This document shows, one piece after another, positions 8,319 to 17,042 of a DNA stretch of 64,000 nt. Each line of letters starts with the position of its first letter. Within the stretch, counting starts at the first letter, position 1. The notes below the pieces were generated by a model that did no database searches, was not told where the DNA came from, and saw only the letters and a program-made list of their open reading frames with translations. Both the position numbers and the translations under genes were made by a program. This DNA comes from DATAOG01 sp963782885 (GTDB lineage: Bacteria > Pseudomonadota > Alphaproteobacteria > Geminicoccales > Geminicoccaceae): positions 248,001 to 312,000 of the forward strand of contig CAWALL010000002.1 of NCBI GenBank assembly GCA_963782885.1. Reading direction: 5' to 3'.

Positions 8319-8530
8319 CTGCGTCAATTGCGAGCAGCGTGATTGTGGCAAGCGTGCTCGCACAGTCGCTGTCTACTATCAGCGCGCAAACCGGGTTGCG
8401 TTATTTACCCGAGTACGCCGCCTCCGGCGATCTGATCCTGCCGAAGAATTTCCACGAATGGGTGTTACACGACCTATCAGTCGTTGGGAATCTGGGCGGC
8501 GGCAGCTGACCAGGGCGAGGGGCTCGAAGG

Positions 8531-8630
8531 GGTGCTGTCAGCCCAATGCGAACCAGTCTCCAATAGTCCGGCAACAGGGGTTCTTCAGGCCGCCAGTCGG
8601 CGCCACTCGGTCAGTGCGGCGGAGCGACGC
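8531..8630 (-). mobile_element. IS6-family terminal relic
   Basis: About 100 bp are closely similar to the left end of the IS6-family element at 13158. Both start GGGTGCTGTCAG, contain CCAATGCGAACCAG, and run on into the transposase C-terminal codons (TTCAGGCCGCCAGT). Only the end remains; the rest of the element is gone. It lies where the cytochrome P460-like gene loses homology, so this element or its deletion probably truncated that gene. Confidence 0.7.
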
Positions 8631-9830
8631 GACGTCAAGTGCCTGCCTCGGAGCACGCACGCGCACGGTATCGAGAACCTCCTTCGAGACTGAGGGAAGG
8701 AATGTCTCGTAGAATTCTGACGATAGCGGCGGCGATTGTCGATGAGGGCCGGCAAGGAGCGATGATGAAGTCAAGTAAACTTCTTGGAAGGTACGTTTGC
8801 GGGCCGGTAATGGCCCTTTCGGTATTTTTCCTCCTGATGGAGGCGAGTTCGGCGGCGGACACATCCACCGAAAAGAGAATCACGAAGCTATTCCTCACGT
8901 CAGGCCAGGTCGATCTTGCAAGAGAAATGGTAAGATTGCCGCTTCATCGCGGCCGCTTTTCCTCTGGCGAGACTGTTTGGTTTCGTTCTCACCGACGTAA
9001 GTGATTTCGCCACTTCCAAGAAGATGGGCCTCACATGGGCGCCGAGCCTCAGTAAGGCAAAAGACCTCGCGAGCACGCGCGTTGCGGAAGTGGATGAGTC
9101 CAACGACTTCACCTTCCAATTGGGGCGAGTGAACTTCTCACCAGTTCGAATGTTGACAACAGGAGAGGCGCCAAATTTCTTTCCACCTAGGTCGGCGCGA
9201 GCCGGGTCTGTCGGGGATGCGCACTACAGCCCGTTGGTTCGAGTGGCAAACCGTAATGACATTGTCTTCAACGCTCCCATGGTCGCGTTCAATGTCGGAC
9301 CAGAAAAAATCGCGTTCTGCGGCGGCAATCCCGATTACGCGGTCGTGACCGACTCGGTAGCGAACATTTGCCCTGAGAACGGCACCGTCGACTTGAAGCT
9401 GCGCTTCGGATTTGCAGACGGAAAGCACTTGCGGTACCTCAGCTTCGACGCCAACTCCGAGATATCAGCAACGCGCGAGGAATTTACCTTTGGGCCTGCC
9501 GAGAGCGACATCCTCCAAAGCGGCGCGACGGAGATCATCTACACAATCGTAAATGGCAGGACAGGTCGGAACGACCCTGAGCGCCAAGGACTCAACAGCG
9601 CGCTCAGTGGCGAAGGCCCTTCACTCGACATCCTTGCGGAGTTCAAGGAGATCAGTGCCGGATATTCACCGATGTGGGATGTGCAGCTGGCTGAGTGGAC
9701 CAAAGAGGCTATCGAAAAGAATCTACGAAAACTCATCACTGACGGTGACGACGTTACAGCCAAGAGTGAAACAGGCTTGTTGGTAAGTCCCGGCGGAGGG
9801 CCGGTTAGGACGACCAGAAATCTGGTGAAT

Positions 9831-10825
9831 GGCTTATCCCTTTAAGTCTGGTGGATCAACATGTGGTAGGAGGCATGGTCGCGCTGGGCGGCGAGGCCGA
9901 GGAGCGAGGCGAACGCGGCCTGGGGCGTGCGCCTTCGGTTGAACCGGAACACGAACTCGTCGAGATAGCGTTGCAGATGGGGTGCCCGCAGCCCGTGGTA
10001 GACGCCGAGCGCCCAGCGTTTGGCGTTGGCGAACACCCGGTGGATCCAGGGCAGCAGCACATGCGCCGCCATCGGCCCGACCACCTTAGGATCGTGCTTG
10101 ACCGCCTTGAGGCGCGCGTAGCCCGACCAGCCGTCGCTGACCACCGTGCTGCCGGCGACCACGTTGCCACCGACGAAGCCGCCGAGGGTCGCGGCCGAAT
10201 AATCCCGGATCACCGCAAGGCGGGCCCGGCCCGGGCCCCTGCCATGGATCTCGACCGCGCCGGCGATCAAGAGCTTGCCCTGCTCCGAGCGGCCGGACTG
10301 GGGCGTGATCGGGTCGTCCTTGGTGCGCAAGGGGATGCTGGTCTCGTCGACCTCGACCAGGCCGCCAAGCGGCGACCGCTCCGGGTCGACCATCGCCCGG
10401 CGCAGCTTGGCGAGCAGCAGCCAGGCGGTCTTGTAGGAGCCCAAGCCGAGCTGCAGCCACAGCTGCCGCGCCGAGATGCCGTTCCTGTGGGTCGCCACCA
10501 GCCAGGCGGCGAGAAACCAGGTCTTGAGCGGCAGGTGCGAACGGTGCAGCACCGTGCCCGCGGTCGCCGAGGTCTGGCGGTGGCACCGGGCGCATTCGAT
10601 CAGCACCACGCCGCGCCCCAGCTCCCAGCCGTGGTCATGGCCACAAGCGGGGCAGCGAAAGCCGTCCGGCCAGCGTTTCGCCAGCAACCAGCGGGCGCAG
10701 GCCTCGTCATCCGCAAACCGCGCCTCGAACTCACGCAACGACCGCGGAACATCACCTATCACCACGCCCTCCTACCATCGATCATACTACCCGTAGGGGC
10801 AGCCAGATGCAAAGGGATAAGCCGC
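9831..10825 (-). mobile_element. IS1595-family insertion sequence, about 1 kb
   Basis: Terminal inverted repeats begin GGCTTATCCCTTT at both ends (left from 9831; right, read on the minus strand, from 10823). The sequence CTGGTGAAT occurs at 9822-9830 and again at 10827-10835, consistent with an 8-9 bp target duplication. The right end then extends a few bases past the inverted repeat. The element encodes one minus-strand transposase and interrupts a secreted-protein gene whose frame is restored by its removal. Confidence 0.88.
9842..10765 (-). CDS. IS1595-family (ISXO2-like) transposase
   Basis: 307 residues. The N-terminal zinc ribbon is visible as FRCPACGHDHGWELG and ECARCHRQTSATAGT. The ISXO2-type DDE fold follows, with EVDETSIPLR, VVSDGWSGYARLKAV, and the final FRFNRRRTPQAAFASLL, where the third acidic position is replaced by Asn as is usual in this family. 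It is full length without lesions. Its stop lies about ten bases inside the left inverted repeat. Confidence 0.92.
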   Translation of the reverse strand: MVIGDVPRSLREFEARFADDEACARWLLAKRWPDGFRCPACGHDHGWELGRGVVLIECARCHRQTSATAGTVLHRSHLPLKTWFLAAWLVATHRNGISARQLWLQLGLGSYKTAWLLLAKLRRAMVDPERSPLGGLVEVDETSIPLRTKDDPITPQSGRSEQGKLLIAGAVEIHGRGPGRARLAVIRDYSAATLGGFVGGNVVAGSTVVSDGWSGYARLKAVKHDPKVVGPMAAHVLLPWIHRVFANAKRWALGVYHGLRAPHLQRYLDEFVFRFNRRRTPQAAFASLLGLAAQRDHASYHMLIHQT

Positions 10826-11003
10826 TCTGGTGAATTGTCCAGTTGTGGGCTTCACCAACGAGTAATTGTCGCAGCTCAGAAGACCGTTCGCAGGAATCTG
10901 AAAGTTTACCGCATAATGTCTGCCTTTTAACAAAGGCGTTTGACTGAAGTTGGAATTCAACCGGTTGATGTGATTTATGCGAAAGGCTTAATGCACCGTC
11001 ACA

Positions 11004-12926
11004 CCGATCTTCGACACCGCGATCTGAGAAAGATCGGATTCTCAGACGCTTACAGCGCGCGAGAATGGGCTTAGCACTACAAGAGGGCGGGTTCGGCGGG
11101 AGTGTCGTCGGGCTGGGAGGCGGCGTCGCGGAGGTTCGGCGGCAGCGCGACGCGCAGCGTCTGGAAGAGCTTGCCGGCCGAGCCGGCGGTCGGGGTACGG
11201 AGAACGAACCGTTTGCCGTCCTGCTCGACCTCGACCTCCTGGAGACGATCCAGGTCGCGCAGGACGTCGGCCCATTCGAAGTCGAGGCCGGCTGCCGCCA
11301 GGCGATCGCGGAGCGCCTTCTGCAGCACCAGGGCGAGGAACGAACAGAACACGTGGCCGCGGATGGTCGCGTCGCGTTTGTGGAAGATCGGCCGGGTCGC
11401 CAGCAGGGATTTGGCGCTTCGGAACAGCTGCTCGACCCCCTGCAGCTCGCGGTAGCGCAGCATCGCCTGGAGGGGGTCGAGCGTGGTGTTGGTGCGTAAG
11501 ACGAAGATCCCGTCGAAGCGCGCGTCCTCGGCGATCCGCGCTTCGTCGATCGCAAAGCCGACCTCAGGCGCCTTCAGAAAGCGCCGGTAGCCGCGGTTGC
11601 CGACCAGCGCCTTGTCGCCGTGCCGGAGTGCTCGGCGCAGGCTGGCCACGATCGCCTCCCGGTCGGCGGCGTCCTTCTCCGCCTCGGCCAGGTTGCGACA
11701 GACGATGTAGCGGCGGCCGCCGAGGGTTACCGCCTTGGCCTCGAGTTCGGTGTCCGGTCGACTCTGGCGCGGGATGGTGAGCGGGACAAACGGGCCGTCG
11801 TCGTCCAGCACCAGGGTGCGAACCTCCTTGGTGGTCCGTTCGCGGACCCCGAGCACGTACTCGAGGCCGCGCGCCTCCAGAGCGGCGAGGGTCTGGGCGC
11901 TGATCATCCCGCGATCGGCCACCACGCACACCCGAGCGATCCCGAACCGCCGGCGCAGGCGGTCGACCACCGGGATCAGGGCCGTGACGTCGGTGGTGTT
12001 GCCCGGCCACATCTCGCAGCAGAGCGGCCGGCCACGTTGATCCATGACCACGGCGACGACCATCTGCATCAGGTCGGGCCGGTGGTCCTTGGAGTGGCCC
12101 CGCTGGCCGAGGGTCTCGCCGCCCGCGCCCTCGAAGTAGAGACTGGTGGTGTCCATGAAGACCACCGACAGCTCGCTGAACAGGTCGCGGCGGGCTTCGA
12201 ACAGCCGCTCCTCCACCATATCCTTGAGGCAGCGCGGGGCGAATGGCGTGCGGTCCGTCTGCTCGGCGTCCGGCAGCTCCGCGCCGAGCCAGCCCATCGC
12301 CCGGTAGAGATGGTGCAGCGCGAGGTCGTCGGTGCCGTCGATCCGGTAGTCTTCGCGCCAGGCATCGGCCGAGCGGTCCGAGCCCGAGACCATCAGCCGG
12401 TGAAGCACGGTGAGGAAACACGCGCGTTCGAGTGAGAAGCCGAAGCCGCGCTCGGCGGCCAAGCCCTCGATCACGGCCCGGCAGCCGGTCTCACGCCAGA
12501 GCCGCTCGAAGGCGAGCGGCGGTCCGATCCGGTGAGTAGCGAGCGCCGGCACGCTGCCCTGGTCGAGCAGCGAGAGAACCATCGAGCGCTGCGCCATGCG
12601 GGCGGCGGAACGGGCGAGCCGATCGAGGTCGCCGTTCGCGTCGACGGCTTCCTTGCGGCCGAGGTTCTTGATGATCCGCTGCTTGGTACGGCCACCCTCG
12701 CGGACGCTCTCGACCAGGTAGAGGTAGCGGTAGGGGCCGATCTGCTTCTCGCGGACGAACATGCCGCAAAGCAGCACACGAACCGGCCAAAATGTCAATA
12801 TAAAAGCGCTCTCTAGAGCTATTATTTAGCAGCACATCCCTTCACCGCCGCCGGTCTCGCTTCAACAAAATCAATCAATTGGCGGCCAAAACCGCCCGAT
12901 CTCCCCCGCCCACTGTCGAAGATCGG
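11004..12926 (-). mobile_element. IS1634-family insertion sequence, about 1.9 kb
   Basis: The left end reads CCGATCTTCGACA from 11004, and the right end is its exact inverse, TGTCGAAGATCGG, ending at 12926. The five-base sequence TCACA flanks both ends (10999-11003 and 12927-12931), which fits the short duplications of this family. A single long minus-strand transposase occupies most of the element. The flanking sequence, once rejoined, does not show a recognisable host gene. Confidence 0.8.
11077..12762 (-). CDS. IS1634-family transposase
   Basis: 561 residues from the ATG at 12762. I chose that start because MFVREKQIGPYRYLYLVES is the characteristic N-terminus of the family (a longer start at 12798 is open). 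Family marks include QRIIKNLGRKE. Catalytic acidic residues lie in VVFMDTTSLYFEG, VCVVADRGMISAQTL and YRELQGVEQLFRSAKSL. The C-terminal region GHVFCSFLALVLQKALRDRL is also typical. The gene is intact and probably active. Confidence 0.92.
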   Translation of the reverse strand: MFVREKQIGPYRYLYLVESVREGGRTKQRIIKNLGRKEAVDANGDLDRLARSAARMAQRSMVLSLLDQGSVPALATHRIGPPLAFERLWRETGCRAVIEGLAAERGFGFSLERACFLTVLHRLMVSGSDRSADAWREDYRIDGTDDLALHHLYRAMGWLGAELPDAEQTDRTPFAPRCLKDMVEERLFEARRDLFSELSVVFMDTTSLYFEGAGGETLGQRGHSKDHRPDLMQMVVAVVMDQRGRPLCCEMWPGNTTDVTALIPVVDRLRRRFGIARVCVVADRGMISAQTLAALEARGLEYVLGVRERTTKEVRTLVLDDDGPFVPLTIPRQSRPDTELEAKAVTLGGRRYIVCRNLAEAEKDAADREAIVASLRRALRHGDKALVGNRGYRRFLKAPEVGFAIDEARIAEDARFDGIFVLRTNTTLDPLQAMLRYRELQGVEQLFRSAKSLLATRPIFHKRDATIRGHVFCSFLALVLQKALRDRLAAAGLDFEWADVLRDLDRLQEVEVEQDGKRFVLRTPTAGSAGKLFQTLRVALPPNLRDAASQPDDTPAEPALL

Positions 12927-13157
12927 TCACACGCCGATGATGATGACCATACCGAAGTGGTTTGAGTTGAAATGCCTATGACAGCTCTTCTAGTGGCTTC
13001 GTCGTGTGTCGCTTAAGACGATTGTACCCCATCGTTTGTGAAGCAATTTACCAACCACTTCAGATCGCAATACCTACGCTGGAACCCACCGAAACCTGCT
13101 TCCGGAGGCCCTGTCCTTCCCCAGGCCCGGTGGTGGCGAGACCACAGCTCACCCGTG
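12927..13157. other. Short spacer between IS1634 and IS6 elements
   Basis: Between the two elements I see no gene, no clear promoter and no repeat other than the TCACA duplication at its left edge. It is probably leftover target sequence. Confidence 0.5.
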
Positions 13158-13962
13158 GGTGCTGTCAGTCCAATGCGAACCAGCCTCCATCGTCCCGCAA
13201 CAGGGGTTTTTCAGGCCGCCAGTTCGCGCCACTCGGCCAGTGCGGCGGAGCGGTTCTCTTTGAACATGGCCCTTCGGTTTAGGTGACGGTCGTGGTTGAA
13301 ATGGTTGTGGATCGAGGCGTGCGCGGAGGTGAACTTCTGGAGGGTCTTGATGTCCCTGAAGCGGGCCGCTCCTTCTCGTCGTCGGAACGGCTGATGGGAG
13401 TTCTCAGCTCGATTGTTGAGCCAGCGCCCACACACTTGGCGTCGCGCGACACCGGTCTCCTTCAGCGCGGCACCGTAGGAGCGCAGACGGTCGGTTACGA
13501 GGGCTTGGGGGCTGCCGTAGGGCTTCATCGCACGCTTCAGGAACGCCAGGGCAGCCTTGCGATCCCGGCGTTTCGTGGCAAAGACCTCGAGCACCTCTCC
13601 TTCGTGATCGACGGCCCGCCAGAGATAGTGCATCTCGCCGTTGATCTTCACGAACACCTCGTCGAGGTGCCAACGCCACTGCGGCACGGCCCGCAAGTTG
13701 TCTGCGCGCCTCCGTCTGATCTCGGCCGCGAACATCGGCCGAACCGATTCCACCACAGCCGCACGGTTTCATGGCAGATATCGATCCCTCGCTCGAACAG
13801 CAGATCTCCGACCTGCCGCAGCGAGAGAGGATAGCGGATGTAGAGCATCACGGTGAGGCGGATCACCTCAGGTGAGCTGTTGCAGTAGCGGAAGGGATTG
13901 CGCATCGCCGCAGCGTACGAACCGCCACTGCCTGCCTCAAGCCACTTTGGTTTGACACCGCC
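13158..13962 (-). mobile_element. IS6-family insertion sequence, about 0.8 kb
   Basis: The left end begins GGTGCTGTCAGTCCAA, and the right end, read on the minus strand, begins GGCGGTGTCAAACCAA, giving imperfect inverted repeats. The element carries one minus-strand transposase with a frameshift. Its right end abuts istB coding sequence at codon 'Phe-Val-Gly-Asp', so the element, or a deletion anchored on it, removed the 5' end of that istB copy. Confidence 0.8.
13211..13903 (-). pseudogene. IS6-family transposase with a one-base deletion
   Basis: The N-terminal part reads MRNPFRYCNSSPEVIRLTVM, SLRQVGDLLFERGIDICHET and WWNRFG. At about 13745 one C is missing, and the protein continues in another frame with PMFAAEIRRRR, WRWHLDEVFVKINGEMHYLW (first catalytic Asp), LVTDRLRSYGAAL (second Asp) and NNRAENSHQPFRRREG (Glu). 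The total would be about 230 residues, normal for the family. As read, no complete transposase can be made without frameshifting. Confidence 0.88.
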
Positions 13963-14204
13963 CTTCGTCGGCGACCTGCTGACCGCCGAGATCAGCGAGA
14001 AGCAGGCCCGCTCGATCAAGTACCAGATCACCATCGCCAAGATGCCGCTGGCCAAGGACCTCCAGGACTTCGCCTTCGACGGCACGCCGGTCAACGAGAC
14101 CCTGGTGCGCGAGCTCGCGGGCGGCGACTTCCTCTTCCATCAGCGCAACCTCGTGCTGGTCGGCGGCACCGAGATCGCTTCATAGTGCCCATCTGGCTAT
14201 CATC

Positions 14205-16280
14205 CTATAAAGACAAGACATTCTGACGTGGATCGTCAGACGGCGGATGCCGTTGGCGGCGGGCGTCGGCGGCGCACCGGACGGCCTCGCGGTCGAGATC
14301 GCTGGCGCGAATTACCCACGGAGCGCCTTTGCAGAGTTGGTTTGCCGGTAGCACCTGCTCCTTGATCAGGCGCCGCACCGTGGCTTCGCTGACCTTGAGG
14401 CAGGCGGCCGCTTCCTCGAGCGTGATCTCCCCGCGCCCTGCGCGCTCGCCGTCTCGGTAGGGCGGGATTTTGCGGTGGTTGCGCAGGAAGCACACGCGCG
14501 AGCGGGTCCAGCCGTGGCCGCGCCCAGTCGTCTTGCCGGCCCGGTTGAGAACCGCCGCGATGGCCTGATCCGGCATCTGACGAGCGAGCACTGTAACGAG
14601 TTCGACCACATCCGCTCCCGTGCTCCAGCGGTGTTGGCCGGCACGGTTCTTGCGCACCTGCAGTGGTGTGTGGTCGCCGCCTACCCATCGGATCACGAGG
14701 TCGAGCAGGTCGTTCTCGATCCGCACGACAATCTCCTCGATCAGCGTGCGGATGATCCGCTTGCGGGTGGCAGGCGTCGCACCGGGGCTGTGCCACGCGC
14801 GCTCGATGTCGGCACCGAGCGCGAGCAGGCGTTGACGCTCGGCCTCGGTGAGTGCCGTCTGCGATCTTGCCGCGAGCGCATCCCGCTCATTTTCGCGCGT
14901 GCGTAGGGCGAGAAGGCGCTCGTTCCAGCGTCGTTCCAGTTCAGCGGCGACAAGGCGGTTATCGGGGTCAACCGCATCATACTGGCGCCGCGACCGGGCT
15001 GCCTCGTAGCGCGCCTGTTCGAGCGCGAGCTCGACCTGGCGTCGCTTTTCTGCATTCTCGGCACGCTGGGCCTCCATGGCACCGATTGCCGCCTCGATGC
15101 CAAGCGGTTGAAGGCGCTCGATCACCTCGGCGCCGACGACGCGATCAACCCGCATGCCGCCGAACGAGATGCACCGATCGCCGCCATGGTTGAGATGACC
15201 GCCCCGACAGTGATAACGGCCCGCGCTGCCGTTCTCGCCGCTGTAGGCGACGTGCAGTTTGCGGCCGCAGTGCCCGCATCGGAGGAGACCGGCCAACAGC
15301 GCCTCGCCGCGCCGCACTGAGCCACGGCTCATAAAGCTCTTGCCGTTCGCGTTGTCGCTGATCAGCCGCTGGTTCCTCTCGAACTCCGCCCAGGTAATGT
15401 AGCCGTCATGGTGGTCGGGGATCAAAACCTCCCAAGCACTGCGATCCTTACGGAAGCCGCGCACGATCCGCTTGCGGCCGGCCTCGATCGTGACCCGGCT
15501 TCCCGTGCGCCCGAAGGCATAGGCGCCAGCGTAGATCGGATTCGTCAGCATGTGGTGGAGGGTGTTGTAGACCGGCAGCTTCCAAACAACCTTGCGGCCC
15601 GCCGGACCGTATTCGACCGCCGGCAAGGGCAAGCGCTCCTGGCGCATCCAGAGGTGGACCTGCCGCACGGTTTGCAGCTCGGCGAACTTGGCAAAGACGA
15701 GCGTGATCGCTTCCTGGACACGGCGATCGGGATCCTTGTCGATCCGATCATGCGAGCGCTTGAGGTAGCCGACCGCCACGGTGAGGAAGAGCTCGCCGCG
15801 GCGTGCTTTCTGCTTCAGGGCTTCGAGCGAGCGTTGGCGGAAGAGTGACAGCTCCATCTCACTCATCGTGCCCTTCATGCCCAGGAGCAGGCGATCGTTG
15901 GGGTGCCGTGGATCGTAGACGCCGTCCTCATCGACGATCAACGTGCCGACGAGGCCGCAGAACTCAAGCAGCGTGTGCCAGTCGCGGCCGTTGCGCGCGA
16001 GCCTCGAGGCCTCGATCGAGACCACGGCGCCGACCCGGCTCTCACAGATTGCGGCAAGCAGCTTCTCGAAGCCAGGGCGGGCCACGCCGGAACCGGAGCG
16101 GCCGAGATCGTCGTCGATGACCTCAACAACGGACCAGCCCAGGGCACGAGCGCGGTCGACAAGAGCGTACTGCCGACGTCGGCTCTCATGGTTGTTGAGC
16201 ACTTGGTCGCTCGTCGACTGCCGAACGTAGATGAAGGCGGCGCGGGCGAGGTGCTCAGGCGTGATCTTGGTCATCACCAT
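14205..16280 (-). CDS. Large serine recombinase
   Basis: 691 residues. The N-terminal resolvase domain is clear: AAFIYVRQSTSDQV carries the catalytic serine, with VVSIEASRLARNGRDWHTLL and GTMSEMELSLFRQRS following. The recombinase domain spans roughly residues 180-290 (NPIYAGAYAFGRTGSRV). A zinc ribbon follows with LLRCGHCGRKLHVAY and YHCRGGHLNHGGDRCISFGG, then a coiled coil around 390-470. The C-terminus adds an excisionase-like helix-turn-helix (ITLEEAAACLKVSEATVRRL), which is not part of the minimal recombinase. It is probably the integrase of the element. The start ATG overlaps the end of the small upstream gene. No lesion is seen. Confidence 0.92.
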   Translation of the reverse strand: MVMTKITPEHLARAAFIYVRQSTSDQVLNNHESRRRQYALVDRARALGWSVVEVIDDDLGRSGSGVARPGFEKLLAAICESRVGAVVSIEASRLARNGRDWHTLLEFCGLVGTLIVDEDGVYDPRHPNDRLLLGMKGTMSEMELSLFRQRSLEALKQKARRGELFLTVAVGYLKRSHDRIDKDPDRRVQEAITLVFAKFAELQTVRQVHLWMRQERLPLPAVEYGPAGRKVVWKLPVYNTLHHMLTNPIYAGAYAFGRTGSRVTIEAGRKRIVRGFRKDRSAWEVLIPDHHDGYITWAEFERNQRLISDNANGKSFMSRGSVRRGEALLAGLLRCGHCGRKLHVAYSGENGSAGRYHCRGGHLNHGGDRCISFGGMRVDRVVGAEVIERLQPLGIEAAIGAMEAQRAENAEKRRQVELALEQARYEAARSRRQYDAVDPDNRLVAAELERRWNERLLALRTRENERDALAARSQTALTEAERQRLLALGADIERAWHSPGATPATRKRIIRTLIEEIVVRIENDLLDLVIRWVGGDHTPLQVRKNRAGQHRWSTGADVVELVTVLARQMPDQAIAAVLNRAGKTTGRGHGWTRSRVCFLRNHRKIPPYRDGERAGRGEITLEEAAACLKVSEATVRRLIKEQVLPANQLCKGAPWVIRASDLDREAVRCAADARRQRHPPSDDPRQNVLSL

Positions 16281-16452
16281 GCTCCTCGCGGCCGTAATCG
16301 TCCGCCGTAGTCGGGCGCGGTTCTACGCCCGCCGCCTCCGTCAGCAGCGCCTGGAGCAGCGGGGTCAGCTTGGTCCGCAGGTCGGGCCGAAGATCCGTGA
16401 CCCTTACCGCTGGCTCGAACAGATCCCTCTGATGGCGTCGCGCGCTCCGCAT
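16255..16452 (-). CDS. Small recombinase-associated protein
   Basis: A 65-residue protein beginning RSARRHQRDLFEPAVRVTDL and containing RPDLRTKLTPLLQALLTEAA. Its last codons overlap the recombinase start (GAGCATGGTGATGACC is shared in two frames), so the two are probably translated together. I recall similar small genes directly upstream of serine recombinases in rhizobia, but have no function for them. It has no membrane segment or metal motif. It may be an accessory factor of the element. Confidence 0.6.
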   Translation of the reverse strand: MRSARRHQRDLFEPAVRVTDLRPDLRTKLTPLLQALLTEAAGVEPRPTTADDYGREEHGDDQDHA

Positions 16453-16742
16453 GGCCGGCTCCCTTGCAACGGGGCGAATCCCCTTGGCATGAGGCCATGA
16501 GCGCATCGACAAGAGCGCGCAAATCGAGCAACCTCTCGACTGCAAGCCGTGGGTATGGAACAAGCTGGTGTGTCGTCGTCAGGCCCGGCTCGGTCATCCA
16601 CGCCGGCAGAAGGGCCAGGGTCCGATCGGGCTGTCGGATGACGAAATGCTCGCAGCCCGCGTGGCGCTTCGAACCGACGACGACGACCGTCTCGCCCCTG
16701 CGCGGATGAAACGGGTAGAAGATCCGAACTTCAGACGCCAGA
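16274..16742 (-). CDS. Recombinase-element protein with no obvious start codon
   Basis: The minus-strand frame reads VRIFYPFHPRRGETVVVVGS, KRHAGCEHFVIRQPDRTLAL, LPAWMTEPGLTTTHQLVPYP and RLAVERLLDLRALVDALMAS. This is a compact conserved-looking domain of about 90 residues. No ATG precedes VRIFYPF within the element. A CTG or an internal ATG at 16597 would be needed, so the 5' end may have been lost at the element border. Past ALMAS the frame stays open into the recombinase start, but that tail reads as shadow sequence. Family and function are unknown. Confidence 0.5.
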
Positions 16743-17042
16743 CACCCGGCAGTATCACGCTGCTTCGACCGGCACCGGCAAGACCCACCTCGCCATCGCC
16801 ATCGCCCGCGCCTGCGTTCGCGACGGTGCCCGCGGGCGCTTCTTCAACGTCGTCGACTTGGTGAACAAGCTGGAGGCCGAGAGCCGCGCCGGCCGGCAGG
16901 GGCGCCTGGCCGATCAGTTGTGCCGAATGGACCTGGTCGTGCTCGACGAACTCGGCTATCTGCCCTTCGCCCAATCCGGCGGCCAGCTCCTGTTCCACCT
17001 GATCAGCCGGCTCTACGAGCGCACCTCCGTCATCGTCAGGAC

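Larger units (their letters stand above)
6874..8509 (+). pseudogene. Cytochrome P460-like secreted protein, split by an IS256-family element and truncated
   Basis: An ATG at 6874, with GGAG about eight bases upstream, begins a signal peptide (VATASIASSVIVASVLAQS). The frame is cut after 6907 and resumes at 8328 once the IS and one copy of the nine-base duplication are removed. It then reads GLRYLPEYAASGDLILPKNF and HEWV, the N-terminal signature of cytochrome P460-type haem proteins. After HEWV homology stops and a frame end is met at 8507-8509, next to a relic of an IS6 element. The haem-binding C-terminus is missing, so the gene cannot be functional. The periplasmic role (oxidation of hydroxylamine or similar) is known for the family only. 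Confidence 0.65.
8765..10865 (+). pseudogene. Secreted protein of unknown function, frameshifted and split by an IS1595-family element
   Basis: An N-terminal signal peptide (VMALSVFFLLMEASSAADTS) is followed by KLFLTSGQVDLAREMVRLPL and GETVWF. An extra T at about 8981-8983 then breaks the frame. The other frame goes on with LTDVSDFATSKKMGLTWAPS, FTFQLGRVNFSPVRML, GDAHYSPLVRVANRNDIVFN and KLRFGFADGKHLRYLS. The IS1595-type element enters after NLVN at 9830. Resuming after the second CTGGTGAAT repeat at 10836 gives CPVVGFTNE and a stop at 10863-10865. The repaired protein would have about 370 residues. It resembles uncharacterised exported proteins (possibly DUF7482); I cannot give a function. 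The sequence looks more AT-rich than its surroundings, which suggests transfer. Confidence 0.7.
14171..16768 (-). mobile_element. Serine-recombinase element inserted in the istB P-loop codons
   Basis: The element sits between the codons of VGGT and GTGKT in istB. The three bases ACC are present on both sides (14168-14170 and 16769-16771), and removing the element plus one ACC restores VGGTGTGKTH exactly. It carries a large serine recombinase and two overlapping upstream genes, all on the minus strand. The ends show only weak inverted similarity (GCTTCATAGTGCC against GCGTGATACTGCC). A very short duplicated core is what site-specific insertion by a large serine recombinase leaves, but the exact core cannot be fixed without the empty element. 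Confidence 0.75.
13963..17037 (+). pseudogene. istB: istB (IS21-family ATPase), truncated at both ends and split by a serine-recombinase element
   Basis: 13963-14170 encodes the middle of the IS21 helper ATPase: FVGDLLTAEISEKQARSIKY, ITIAKMPLAKDLQDF, and NLVLVGGT, where the Walker A motif starts. The gene is interrupted there. It resumes at 16772 with GTGKTHLAIAIARACVRDG, then MDLVVLDELGYLPFAQSGGQ (Walker B) and LYERTSVIV. After 17037 homology stops. The first 39 or so residues were lost at the IS6 junction and the last 50 or so are missing. IstB loads the IstA transposase; this copy is dead. Confidence 0.88.
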
